NCBI RefSeq assembly: GCF_000308695.1
Contig: NZ_BAGG01000123.1
Location: 124,001-188,000 of the forward strand
Origin: Nocardia takedensis NBRC 100417
GTDB taxonomy: Bacteria; Actinomycetota; Actinomycetes; Mycobacteriales; Mycobacteriaceae
Reading direction: 5' to 3'
DNA length: 64,000 nt
Position numbers and translations under genes: made by a program. Shown piece by piece: positions 53,107 through 61,758 of the stretch. Position 1 is the stretch's first letter. Every line of letters starts with the position of its first letter. A model generated the notes under the pieces. It did no database searches and was not told the DNA's origin. It was given only the letters and a program-made list of their open reading frames with translations.

Positions 53107-53915
53107 CCGTGATCCGTTCGCGCGGAATCGATGCCGGGATCGACCCGCTGGTAGATGCCCATGACATCCTCGCGGGTCAGGCCGACCGCGGGCCGGTCCA
53201 TGACCTTCGCGCCGCCGCGCAGGCCCACGATGCGATGCGCCCAGCCGATCGCCAGATCGACTTGGTGCAGGGTGCACACGACGGTGAGTTTCTCCTCGAC
53301 GCAGACCTGGAACAGCAGATCCATGACGACGCTCGCGTTCTCGGGATCGAGCGAGGCAACGGGTTCGTCGGCCAGCACGATCGAGGGGCGCTGCATGAGC
53401 GTGCGCGCGATCGCGACGCGCTGCTGCTGGCCACCGGACAGGGTGTCGGCGCGCCGTTGCGCGTAGTCGGCCAGACCCACGCGTTCCAGATGCTCGAACG
53501 CCTCGCGGCGCATGGTCTTCGGGTAGGTCGGCGCGCCGTAGCGCGGGAAGGTGAGCCGACCGAGTCCGCCGATGAGGACGTTCTCCAGGCAGCTGAGTCT
53601 GCCGACCAGGTTGAAACTCTGGAACACGAAGCCGACATCGCGGCGCAGGGCGCGCAACTGCCGCCCCGAGGCCGTGCCGACGCTGGTCGCGCCGACATCG
53701 ATCCGCCCCGAGGTCAGCGGGGTCAATCCGTTGACACAGCGCAGCAGGGTCGATTTGCCCGATCCGGACAGTCCGAGCAGCACCAGCAGTTCGCTGCGCC
53801 GGACATCGAGGGAGACCTCGTCGAGTGCGAGGGTCCGCCCGAACCGCTTGGTGACCCCGCGCGCGGAGATGACGACATCGTCACCCGCGACGGTGTGCGC
53901 GCCCTGGCCGCTCAT
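53103..53915 (-). CDS. phnC: Phosphonate ABC transporter ATPase
   Basis: The 270-residue product has Walker A GLSGSGKSTLL, Q-loop FVFQSFNLVGRLSCLENV (characteristic of PhnC), signature LSGGQQQRVAIAR, Walker B IVLADEPVASLDP and switch His (TLHQVDLA). It energises uptake of phosphonate or phosphite with PhnD and PhnE. ATG 53915 begins 1 bp after the phnD stop. Confidence 0.96.
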   Translation of the reverse strand: MSGQGAHTVAGDDVVISARGVTKRFGRTLALDEVSLDVRRSELLVLLGLSGSGKSTLLRCVNGLTPLTSGRIDVGATSVGTASGRQLRALRRDVGFVFQSFNLVGRLSCLENVLIGGLGRLTFPRYGAPTYPKTMRREAFEHLERVGLADYAQRRADTLSGGQQQRVAIARTLMQRPSIVLADEPVASLDPENASVVMDLLFQVCVEEKLTVVCTLHQVDLAIGWAHRIVGLRGGAKVMDRPAVGLTREDVMGIYQRVDPGIDSARTDHG

Positions 53916-53916
53916 G

Positions 53917-54882
53917 TCAGCCCTTGCACTTCTTGGAGCCGGTGACCTGACAGACCTTGCGGACGCCGTCGTAGGCCGAATCCTCGACGGGCGCCACGCC
54001 CCAGGCGCGTTCGTCGGTGATGCGGCATTCGCCCGTGCACAGGCCGGCCGCGAGCATGCTCTCGGCGTTGATCTGCCGGGTGAAGATCTCCGACAGTGTG
54101 CGCACATTGGTCTCGCCGAGCTTGTTGCTCGCCGCGAACACCGAACCCGCGATCATCTCCGACTTCCAGACGGTCTTGAGCTGACCGGGTTTCAGGTCGC
54201 CTTTGTCGATCATGGTCTTGTCGACCATGGTGTCGAAGGCGAAGCCGGCGTCGCAGCTTCCGGAGGCGATGGCCAGCGCGGAGGCGTCGTGGCTGCCCGC
54301 GTAGATCGGGGTGACGCCGGCGGAGATGTCGGATTCGGAGCCGGACTTGATCACGCCCGCCTCGATGAGCCCCGCGGAGGGGTAGAGGAAGCCCGAGGTG
54401 GAACTCGGGTCGACGAAGCAGACCTTCTTGCCCGCGAAATCCTTCAGCGAGGAGACGGCGGCGTTGTCGGATTTGGCCAGCCCGTAGGACTGGTAGCCGG
54501 GCTTGCCGCCCTTGTCCTTGACGACCGCGCCGAGCGGGCTGATGTCGGCGCCGTTGATCCCGGCGACCACGTAGGCGAAGGGACCGAAGAAGGCGAGGTC
54601 GACCTTGCCCGCGATCATGCCTTCCACGACGCCGGCGTAGTCACTGGCCTGGACGAATTCGACCTTCGCGCCGGTCTCCTTCTCGAGGACCGCGATGACC
54701 GGGGCGTAGCTGGCCTTCAGGTCGCTGGAGTTCTCGGCGGGGACGGCGGCCAGGGTGATGGTCTCAGGGAAGCCCTTGTCGTTGGTGGCGGGGTCCGAAC
54801 TCGAACAGCCGGTCAGGGCGAGGGTGAGGCAGGCCGCGGCGGTGAACAGGGGTGTCAACGTGCGGCGCAGGGTGCGGTTCAT
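53917..54882 (-). CDS. phnD: Phosphonate-binding lipoprotein
   Basis: The 321-residue product has a lipoprotein signal peptide with lipobox LTGC and a periplasmic-binding-protein type 2 fold. AAVPAENSSDLKASYAPVIAVLEKETGAKVEFVQASDYAGVVEGMIAGKVDLAFFGPFAYV and VDPSSTSGFLYPSAGL are strongly PhnD-like: Tyr, Ser and Thr of these segments line the phosphonate pocket. AAGGA lies about 12 bp before ATG 54882. Two PhnF operators stand upstream. Confidence 0.95.
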   Translation of the reverse strand: MNRTLRRTLTPLFTAAACLTLALTGCSSSDPATNDKGFPETITLAAVPAENSSDLKASYAPVIAVLEKETGAKVEFVQASDYAGVVEGMIAGKVDLAFFGPFAYVVAGINGADISPLGAVVKDKGGKPGYQSYGLAKSDNAAVSSLKDFAGKKVCFVDPSSTSGFLYPSAGLIEAGVIKSGSESDISAGVTPIYAGSHDASALAIASGSCDAGFAFDTMVDKTMIDKGDLKPGQLKTVWKSEMIAGSVFAASNKLGETNVRTLSEIFTRQINAESMLAAGLCTGECRITDERAWGVAPVEDSAYDGVRKVCQVTGSKKCKG

Positions 54883-54939
54883 GACGTACGTCAGTCCTTC
54901 TGGTGATGCTTGCGGGAACGCAGAAGCGACGATGACGTT

Positions 54940-54951
54940 TGGTATAGACCA
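54940..54951. promoter_or_regulatory. PhnF operator, phnD-proximal
   Basis: TGGTATAGACCA matches the HutC-family half-site pattern TGGTnTAnACCA and the site described for M. smegmatis PhnF. It lies 58 bp upstream of the phnD start codon. Confidence 0.88.
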
Positions 54952-54997
54952 TGAGCACCCGATCGGGTTAACTGTCGGTGAACTCCCGCCGCATTTT

Positions 54998-55009
54998 TGG
55001 TATAGACCA
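54998..55009. promoter_or_regulatory. PhnF operator, phnF-proximal
   Basis: A second, identical TGGTATAGACCA copy lies 58 bp from the first (centre to centre) and 21 bp before the phnF start codon. It should allow autoregulation of phnF and repression of phnDCE. Confidence 0.88.
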
Positions 55010-55029
55010 ACGATTGATAGAGTCGTGAG

Positions 55030-55758
55030 GTGACGACCGAGGCTGAACCACGCGTGCTCAAACACCAGATGATCCGCGCCGAACTGGAACATCTGCTGGT
55101 CGACATGGTCCCCGGCGACCCCTTTCCCGCCGAACGCGAACTCGCCGAACGATTCGACGCCGCGCGCGAAACCGTGCGCCAGGCACTGCGCGAACTGCTG
55201 CTCGCGGGCCGCATCGAACGCCGCGGGCGCACCACCATCGTCGGCCGCCCCAAAGTGGTGCAGCCGCTGATGATCGGCTCCTACACCGAGGCCGCCCTCG
55301 CGCGCGGCCGCAGCGCGAGCCGAATCCTGGTCGGCTGGAGCGAATTCGAGGCCGACAGCGTCGTGGCCGACCAGCTCGCGATCGCCGTCGGCGTGCCCGT
55401 GCTGCAACTGGAACGCGTGCTGACCACCGACGACACCAGGGTCGGCCTGGAGACCACGAAACTACCGGCCGAACGCTATCCCGACCTGCTCGACACCTTC
55501 GACCACCGCGGATCGCTGTACGCGGCCATCGAACAGCGCGGCATCGCCTTCGCCCGCACCTTCGACAAGATCGAGACCACCCTGCCCGACGCGCGCGAGG
55601 CGGCCCTGCTCACCGTGGACACCCGCACCCCGATGTTCCTGATGAACCGGATCTCCTACGACCAGAACGACGTGCCGATCGAACACCGTCGCTCGCTCTA
55701 CCGCGGCGATCGGATGACCTTCGTCTCGACACTGGTGGCCGAACAAGAGGCGCGCTAG
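55030..55758 (+). CDS. phnF: GntR/HutC-family phosphonate regulator PhnF
   Basis: The 242-residue product has an N-terminal GntR winged helix (residues about 10-75: LVDMVPGDPFPAERELAERFDAARETVRQALRELLLAGRIERRGRTTIV) and a C-terminal UTRA ligand domain (about 85-240). It should repress phnDCE until its effector appears. In M. smegmatis, PhnF binds the same TGGTATAGACCA sites found here in the divergent gap. GTG 55030 has no strong ribosome-binding site, so the mRNA may be nearly leaderless. Confidence 0.92.
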   Translation: MTTEAEPRVLKHQMIRAELEHLLVDMVPGDPFPAERELAERFDAARETVRQALRELLLAGRIERRGRTTIVGRPKVVQPLMIGSYTEAALARGRSASRILVGWSEFEADSVVADQLAIAVGVPVLQLERVLTTDDTRVGLETTKLPAERYPDLLDTFDHRGSLYAAIEQRGIAFARTFDKIETTLPDAREAALLTVDTRTPMFLMNRISYDQNDVPIEHRRSLYRGDRMTFVSTLVAEQEAR

Positions 55759-55886
55759 GGGCGGTCGGTCGGCGAGAATTCAGAGCCGATCAGGGCACAC
55801 CGGGCCACGCCTCAGCTCGCCGAGGCCCGGTCAACCGAAGGCCCGATCAGCGCGAGCCCGATCAGCGGCAGCGCAGTGCCGGGGCC
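55759..55886. other. Intergenic gap
   Basis: A 128-bp gap between phnF and the convergent SdpI-like gene. Several GATCAG(C/G)(G/C) motifs repeat, but I see no clear terminator or gene. Confidence 0.3.
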
Positions 55887-56291
55887 TCAGTTGGCGGGGG
55901 CGCAGGTGTCGCGCAGCGAGCACGCGCCGCAGGACTGACCGCAGCCGCCGGTCTGCGCGGGCACCAGGTCGGCGATGGCGCGGATGCCCGCGTTGGCTCC
56001 CGCGCCCAGGGTGAACAGCGCGATGACCATGGTCGACACGGCGACGCCGAGCGCGACCGCCCAGTGCGCGGACAAAGCCACCAGACCGCCCGCGAACAGC
56101 AGGAATCCGGCGATCAGGCTGGTCGGCGCGGCCACCCGGTTGGCGAGGCGGAACGTCTCCTCGGTGCTGAGGGCGTCCTCGGTGTGCACACCGACGAAAC
56201 GGTTGCGCGGCAGGCGACCGGTCAGCCCGAGCACGCCGGTCGCCAAGGCGACCAGGGCCGACAGGAACAGGACCAGAGCTACGACGAACAC
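55887..56291 (-). CDS. SdpI-like membrane protein with C-terminal Cys motif
   Basis: The 134-residue product has three or four membrane helices and matches the SdpI family loop GLTGRLPRNRFVGVHTEDALSTEETFRLANRVAAP. SdpI relatives give immunity to a secreted toxin and signal through a repressor. After the last helix comes CGQSCGACSLRDTC, a C-x3-C-x2-C-x5-C cluster not typical of SdpI. GTG 56291 is the best start, but its ribosome-binding site is weak. It lies in the position of M. tuberculosis Rv0039c relative to leuS; no toxin gene is seen nearby. Confidence 0.75.
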   Translation of the reverse strand: MFVVALVLFLSALVALATGVLGLTGRLPRNRFVGVHTEDALSTEETFRLANRVAAPTSLIAGFLLFAGGLVALSAHWAVALGVAVSTMVIALFTLGAGANAGIRAIADLVPAQTGGCGQSCGACSLRDTCAPAN

Positions 56292-56507
56292 CCCAGCAGG
56301 GTAGCGCACCCACCCTCCGTGACCGTCCACACATCCCATGGCTATCGACGGGCAACCACAACCGACGGCCGGGCCGAACGCGCGCGCGGCCGACGGACGC
56401 GCCGCGCGGCGGAACCGTGTCGGCCCGTTTTTCAAGCCTGCGACCCCGACGTTCTACCCTGAGGGGGCAAGCATGTCGGGGATTGGCGAGAACAAGAAGG
56501 CAGGACC
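56292..56507 (+). promoter_or_regulatory. Upstream region of leuS
   Basis: A 216-bp gap between divergent genes that holds the leuS promoter. I found no leucine-rich leader peptide and no T-box motif. The short frame beginning near 56473 is Lys/Gly-rich and probably not meaningful. Confidence 0.35.
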
Positions 56508-59354
56508 GTGCAGGACACACGTGCAACCGGAAGCGATGTACCCGAGCACCGGTACAACGCCGAGCTCGCGGGCCGTGTCGAGCGCAGGTGGCAGCGGCTG
56601 TGGGAGGAGCGCGGCACCTTCCACGCGCCCAACCCCACCGGCCCGCTGGCCGGTGACACCCCCGCCGACAAACTGTTCGTCCAGGACATGTTCCCGTATC
56701 CGTCGGGCGCGGGCCTGCACGTCGGGCATCCGCTCGGCTACATCGCCACCGACGTGTTCGCGCGCTACCACCGCATGAACGGGCGCAATGTGCTGCACGC
56801 GTTGGGGTACGACGCCTTCGGCCTGCCCGCCGAGCAGTACGCCGTGCAGACGGGCGCGCATCCGCGCGAGACCACCGAGGCCAACATCCGCACCATGCAG
56901 CGGCAGTTGGACCGCCTCGGCCTCGGCCACGACCGCCGCCGCTCGTTCGCCACCACCGATCCCGAGTACTACCGCTGGACGCAGTGGATCTTCCTGCGTA
57001 TCTACAACGCCTGGTACGACCTGGAACTGGGCCGCGCCCGCCCGATCGCCGAACTGGAGGAACAGTTCGCCTCCGGTGCGCGCCCGGCGCCCGAGGGCCA
57101 CAGCTGGGCCGAGATGTCGGCCTCCGAGCGCGCCGCGGTCATCGACTCCTATCGCCTGGTCTACCAGACCGATTCGGTGGTCAACTGGTGTCCCGGGCTG
57201 GGCACGGTGCTGTCCAACGAGGAGGTCACCGCCGAAGGGCGCAGCGAGCGCGGCAACTTCCCGGTCTTCCGCAAACGCCTGTGGCAGTGGATGATGCGCA
57301 TCACCGCCTACTCCGATCGCCTGGTCGACGATCTGGAGCGCCTGGACTGGCCGGACAACGTGAAGTCCATGCAGCGCAACTGGATCGGACGCTCGCGCGG
57401 CGCGCAGGTCGTCTTCGACGCCGACGGGTCGCGCATCGAGGTCTTCACCACCCGGCCCGACACCCTGTTCGGCGCGACCTACGTGGTGCTGGCCCCCGAA
57501 CACGACCTGGTCGACACCCTGACCGCCGCCGCGTGGCCCGAGGGCACCGACCCGCGCTGGACCAACGGCGGCGCGGCCACGCCCGGCGAGGCGGTCGCCG
57601 CCTACCGCGACGCCATCGCGGCGAAATCGGATCTGGAACGTCAGGAGAACAAGGACAAGACCGGGGTGTTCCTCGGCGTGCACGCGGTCAACCCCGTCAA
57701 CGGGGCCCGGGTGCCGGTCTTCGTCGCCGACTATGTCCTGAGCGGCTACGGCACCGGGGCCATCATGGCCGTGCCCGGCCACGACCAGCGCGACTGGGAA
57801 TTCGCCACCGCGTTGGGACTGCCCGTCGTGCAGGTCATCTCGGGCGGTGACATCACCGCGGCCGCGCACACCGGCGACGGCGCGCTGGTCAACTCCGACT
57901 ACCTCGACGGCCTGTCGGTGGAGGAGGCCAAGGCCACCGTCATCGGCCGCCTGGAAGCCGACGGTCACGGCAAGGGCACCGTCCAGTACAAGTTGCGCGA
58001 CTGGCTCTTCGCCCGCCAGCGGTACTGGGGCGAGCCGTTCCCGATCGTCTACGACGAGGACGGCGCGCCGCACGCGCTGCCCGAATCCATGCTGCCGGTG
58101 CGCCTGCCGGAACTGGACGACTTCGCGCCGGTCACCTTCGATCCCGACGACGCCGACTCCGAACCGTCGCCGCCGCTGGCCAAGGCCGCCGACTGGGTCG
58201 AGGTCGAACTCGACCTGGGCGAGGGAGTCCAGAAGTACCGGCGCGACACCAACGTCATGCCGAACTGGGCGGGCAGTTCCTGGTACCAGTTGCGCTACGC
58301 CGACCCCACCAACACCGACGCGTTCTGCGCCGCCGCGAACGAGGCGTACTGGCTGGGTCCGCGTCCGGAGGAGCACGGCCCCACCGACCCCGGCGGCGTC
58401 GACCTGTACGTGGGCGGCGTCGAACACGCGGTGCTGCACCTGCTCTACGCGCGGTTCTGGCAGAAGGTCCTGTTCGACCTGGGTGACGTGAGCGGCTGCG
58501 AACCGTACCGCCGCCTGTTCAACCAGGGCTACATCCAGGGCTACGCCTACACCGACGAGCGCGGCGCGTACGTCCCCGCGGCCGAGGTGGTCGAACGCGA
58601 CGGGCAGTTCTACTGGACCGACGCGAACGGCGCGGAGATCCGAGTGCGCCAGGAGTACGGCAAGATCGGCAAATCGCTGAAGAACGCCATCTCACCCGAC
58701 GAGATGTGCGACCTCTACGGCGCCGACACCTTCCGCTTCTACGAGATGTCGATGGGTCCGCTGGACACCTCGCGGCCGTGGGCGACCAAGGACGTCGTCG
58801 GCGCGCACCGGTTCCTGCAACGGGTCTGGCGCTTGGTCGTCGACGAGGAGACAGGCGCGCTGCGGGTCACCGAGGACGTCGCGGGCGACGCCACCCAGCG
58901 CCTGCTGCACCGCACCATCGCGGGCGTGGACGAGGATCTGGCCGCGCTGCGCGACAACACCGCGGGCGCCAAGCTCATCGAACTGACCAACCACCTGACC
59001 AAGACCTACCCCGACGGCGCGCCGCGCCTGGTGGTGGAATCGCTGGTGTTGATGCTGGCCCCGCTGTCCCCGCACATCGCCGAGGAACTGTGGGAACGGC
59101 TCGGCCACACCGAATCCCTGGCCCACGGCCCGTTCCCCGTCGCCGATCCGGCGCTGCTGGTGGAGGAGTCGGTGGAGTACCCGATCCAGGTCAACGGCAA
59201 GGTGCGCAGCCGCATCCTGGTGCCCGCCGACGCCGACAACGCCGCCATCGAGGCGGCGGCGCTGGCCGAGGAGAAGATCGCCGCGCTGCTGAACGGGGCC
59301 GCCCCGCGCAAGCTGATCGTGGTGCCGGGCCGGTTGGTCAACATCGTCGCGTGA
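56508..59354 (+). CDS. leuS: Leucyl-tRNA synthetase
   Basis: The 948-residue class I synthetase charges tRNA-Leu. It has the HIGH motif as HVGHP (His71), a large CP1 editing domain (roughly residues 250-440, with TTRPDTLFGATYVV and GTGAIMAVPGHDQRD), the KMSKS motif as KIGKS (Lys719) and a C-terminal tRNA-binding region (YPIQVNGKVRSRILVPADA). Length and motifs match bacterial LeuRS. GTG 56508 has AAGGCAGG upstream. The neighbouring genes resemble M. tuberculosis Rv0038-Rv0041. Confidence 0.97.
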   Translation: MQDTRATGSDVPEHRYNAELAGRVERRWQRLWEERGTFHAPNPTGPLAGDTPADKLFVQDMFPYPSGAGLHVGHPLGYIATDVFARYHRMNGRNVLHALGYDAFGLPAEQYAVQTGAHPRETTEANIRTMQRQLDRLGLGHDRRRSFATTDPEYYRWTQWIFLRIYNAWYDLELGRARPIAELEEQFASGARPAPEGHSWAEMSASERAAVIDSYRLVYQTDSVVNWCPGLGTVLSNEEVTAEGRSERGNFPVFRKRLWQWMMRITAYSDRLVDDLERLDWPDNVKSMQRNWIGRSRGAQVVFDADGSRIEVFTTRPDTLFGATYVVLAPEHDLVDTLTAAAWPEGTDPRWTNGGAATPGEAVAAYRDAIAAKSDLERQENKDKTGVFLGVHAVNPVNGARVPVFVADYVLSGYGTGAIMAVPGHDQRDWEFATALGLPVVQVISGGDITAAAHTGDGALVNSDYLDGLSVEEAKATVIGRLEADGHGKGTVQYKLRDWLFARQRYWGEPFPIVYDEDGAPHALPESMLPVRLPELDDFAPVTFDPDDADSEPSPPLAKAADWVEVELDLGEGVQKYRRDTNVMPNWAGSSWYQLRYADPTNTDAFCAAANEAYWLGPRPEEHGPTDPGGVDLYVGGVEHAVLHLLYARFWQKVLFDLGDVSGCEPYRRLFNQGYIQGYAYTDERGAYVPAAEVVERDGQFYWTDANGAEIRVRQEYGKIGKSLKNAISPDEMCDLYGADTFRFYEMSMGPLDTSRPWATKDVVGAHRFLQRVWRLVVDEETGALRVTEDVAGDATQRLLHRTIAGVDEDLAALRDNTAGAKLIELTNHLTKTYPDGAPRLVVESLVLMLAPLSPHIAEELWERLGHTESLAHGPFPVADPALLVEESVEYPIQVNGKVRSRILVPADADNAAIEAAALAEEKIAALLNGAAPRKLIVVPGRLVNIVA

Positions 59355-59366
59355 GAGCGGGCGGCG

Positions 59367-60104
59367 CTAGCCGCTGCCCGTCCCCACCATGTTCGCGTAG
59401 GCGGCCAGATCGCCTTGCGCGCCGCTGTAGACGTTGACGTCGGTGGGGCCGAAGATGCCGGGGATCGATCCGTCGTCGGTCATCTGCCAGAAGGTCCAGG
59501 TCGGCCAGCCGCCGGGGACCTCGGGTTGGTCGTTGCCCCGGTAGTCGGCGATCCACAGCGGGTAGGCGGTGAACTGGTCGGTGTTCGCCATCGCCGTCTT
59601 CCAGAAGTTCGGGTAGGTGTAGACGATCGGCATTCGGCCGGTCAGCGTCCTGACCGTGTTCAGATAGCGGTGCGTCCAGTCGATGAGCGCGCCGGGCGGC
59701 AGGCCGCCGGAATGTTCCAGGTCGAGCACCGGCGGCAGGTCCAGCGGCCCGTTCTGGCCCAGGACGGTGGCCGCGTAGAGGGCGGCCTGCGGTTCGGGCG
59801 GCAACTGCGGGCGCGCGTAGTGGTAGGTGCCGCGGGCCACGCCCGCCGCGCGCATCAGCAGACTGTCGGGCACGAAATACGGGTTGACGTAGCTCAATCC
59901 CTCGGTGGCCTTCACCATCGCGAACTGGTGACCGGACCGGCGCACCGCGAACCAGTCGATCAACCGGCCGTCGATGTGCTGCCACGAGGAGACATCCGGT
60001 CCGACGGGCGCGGTGTGGGCCGTGCCGGTGGCGGTGAGCAGGCCGCCGAGCGTGGCGGCGGACAGGGCGAGCACGCGCAGCGATCTCCAGCGGGACCTGT
60101 TCAT
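59367..60104 (-). CDS. Secreted GH25 lysozyme-like muramidase
   Basis: The 245-residue product has a signal peptide (MNRSRWRSLRVLALSAATLGGLLTATGTAHT) and a GH25 fold: start VGPDVSSWQHIDG with a catalytic Asp, VKATEG, PPVLDLEHSGG (the D-x-E pair) and WQMTDDGSI near the end. It should cut the beta-1,4 N-acetylmuramyl link in peptidoglycan outside the cell. ATG 60104 has no strong ribosome-binding site. It lies 12 bp downstream of the convergent leuS gene. Confidence 0.93.
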   Translation of the reverse strand: MNRSRWRSLRVLALSAATLGGLLTATGTAHTAPVGPDVSSWQHIDGRLIDWFAVRRSGHQFAMVKATEGLSYVNPYFVPDSLLMRAAGVARGTYHYARPQLPPEPQAALYAATVLGQNGPLDLPPVLDLEHSGGLPPGALIDWTHRYLNTVRTLTGRMPIVYTYPNFWKTAMANTDQFTAYPLWIADYRGNDQPEVPGGWPTWTFWQMTDDGSIPGIFGPTDVNVYSGAQGDLAAYANMVGTGSG

Positions 60105-60183
60105 GCCGGCCAACGATAGCCAATGGCTTTCACCGTGACCAGGGCGACCTTTGCCGACCGATCGCCGGTTTATCTCCGAGCGC

Positions 60184-61521
60184 TCACCCGAGCCAGTCGA
60201 GGACCGAGGCCGCCGTCCAGGACTGCTGCATACTGCCCAGCGGTTCGCCCGTGAACGGTTCGTAGTATTCGGCGAAACTGCCGTCGCTGGCCTGCCGCAG
60301 CCCTTCCGCGCGCAGCATGAACGCGCGCTCGGCCCAGCCGCGACGGGCGAAGACCCAGGAGAACAGCCAGCTCATCACCGGCCACACCGGGCCGCGCCAG
60401 TACTCGCGGGCGCGGAAATCCCTGGACACCGGCGAGGTCGAGGGCGGCAGCGCGTACCGCAGATCCGGATGACCGCAGTAGCGCGGCCCCTCGAACAGCC
60501 GCAACAGGGCGCGTTCGGTGTCGCGGGGCAGGCCGCCGCACAGCAGCGGCGCGAACACCGCCAAGGTCTCGGTGGTGATCCAGCGCTGGGCGCGCACGTC
60601 GAAATCGCGGGCCGCGCCGGTGCGGGCGTCGGCCGTCTCGACGACGCCCGCGCGGAACCGGTCGGCCCAGCCGTAGAGGTCGCGGACGTCGGCGTTGGGC
60701 TGTTTGTACTCCTCGCCGATATTGGCCAGCACCTCGCAGGCCAACGCGAAGATCGCGGTGACGAACACGTCCTCGACCGCGAAACTCATGCTCGAGGCCA
60801 GCAGGTAGTCGTCGTAGCCCGCGCGCCGCATCTGTTCGACCAACCACATGTAGCGGTCGTATTCGCGGTCGCTGGGGCGTTGCGAGGTGTCGGAGATGAT
60901 GACCGTGTCCTCGCGCTTGTACGGCGGCAGATCGCCCGGGACGACATTCGCGTAGGCCCGATCCCAGCGCGGCGAGTTGTCCATGCCGGATTCCCAGCCG
61001 TGGTAGAGGGTGATCCGGCCGTTCTCCTTGGGGTCGCGGGCGTGCGCGAGCCAGCGGTGCCAGCGCACCAGATCCGGCCAGCGCCGGTTCAGGAACTCCT
61101 CGGCCACCGCGCGGGTGCCGCGGCCGTGCCTGCGCGAATGGTCGAGGATGCGCTGGACGGCGATGGCGTGCACGGGCGGCTGGGTGATGCCGGAGGTGTC
61201 CGGCCCGGCTGGGGCGTTGACCGCGAGTTTGCGGCATTCCCAGCGGGCCGGGCCGGGGAAGTAGCCGTCGACGCCGTTGGCGAACACGATGTGCGGGATC
61301 ATGCCGTTCTTCCACTGCGCCGAGAGCAGGGTGTCCATCTCGATCACGGCGCGTTCCACGCTCAGCGGCGCCAATCCGACCGAGACGAAGGCGGCGTCCC
61401 AACTCCACATGTGCGGGTAGAGCCGGGGCGCGGCACTGGTCATGGTGCCCAGATCGTTGCCACGCAGCAGGTAGGCGGCGCGGGCCGCGAGCTGCGTGGG
61501 GGTGAACCCCGGATGAGTCAT
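60184..61521 (-). CDS. ggh: Glucosylglycerate hydrolase (GH63-like)
   Basis: The 445-residue product closely follows mycobacterial glucosylglycerate hydrolase: TPTQLAARAAYLLRGNDLGTMT, LYPHMWSWDAAF with catalytic Asp42, HGWESGMDNSPRWD, STSPVSRDFRAREYWRGPVWPV and DGSFAEYYEPFTGEPLGS with catalytic Glu418. It releases glucose and glycerate from glucosylglycerate, a solute made under nitrogen limitation, so it would mobilise that store on nitrogen recovery. ATG 61521 is chosen by homology; a purine tract directly abuts it. The glycerate kinase in this window could use its product. Confidence 0.93.
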   Translation of the reverse strand: MTHPGFTPTQLAARAAYLLRGNDLGTMTSAAPRLYPHMWSWDAAFVSVGLAPLSVERAVIEMDTLLSAQWKNGMIPHIVFANGVDGYFPGPARWECRKLAVNAPAGPDTSGITQPPVHAIAVQRILDHSRRHGRGTRAVAEEFLNRRWPDLVRWHRWLAHARDPKENGRITLYHGWESGMDNSPRWDRAYANVVPGDLPPYKREDTVIISDTSQRPSDREYDRYMWLVEQMRRAGYDDYLLASSMSFAVEDVFVTAIFALACEVLANIGEEYKQPNADVRDLYGWADRFRAGVVETADARTGAARDFDVRAQRWITTETLAVFAPLLCGGLPRDTERALLRLFEGPRYCGHPDLRYALPPSTSPVSRDFRAREYWRGPVWPVMSWLFSWVFARRGWAERAFMLRAEGLRQASDGSFAEYYEPFTGEPLGSMQQSWTAASVLDWLG

Positions 61522-61758
61522 CCCCCTATTCTGCGATGACACCCGCAAGTACGCCCGTTCAGCGGGACGTGGCGCGGACGACACCTCGTGCCGGCCTCGG
61601 TCGATCGGCAGGTATCCGGACCTCACTCGCGCATGCCCCGTCCCGTGGGAGATTCTTTCCGACGTTATGCGTGCATCGTTCGCGGCGGCTCCGGCGTTGC
61701 GGAATCCGGGTCCCGACTTCCGGGAACGGCCGAAACGGGCAACCACTACGGTGGGCCC
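61522..61758. promoter_or_regulatory. Divergent promoter region between ggh and an SDR gene
   Basis: This 237-bp gap must hold promoters for both genes. No operator palindrome stands out. Confidence 0.35.

Noticed and set aside
56292..56507. Leader peptide or T-box control of leuS
   Set aside because: No run of leucine codons and no T-box consensus sequence is present.
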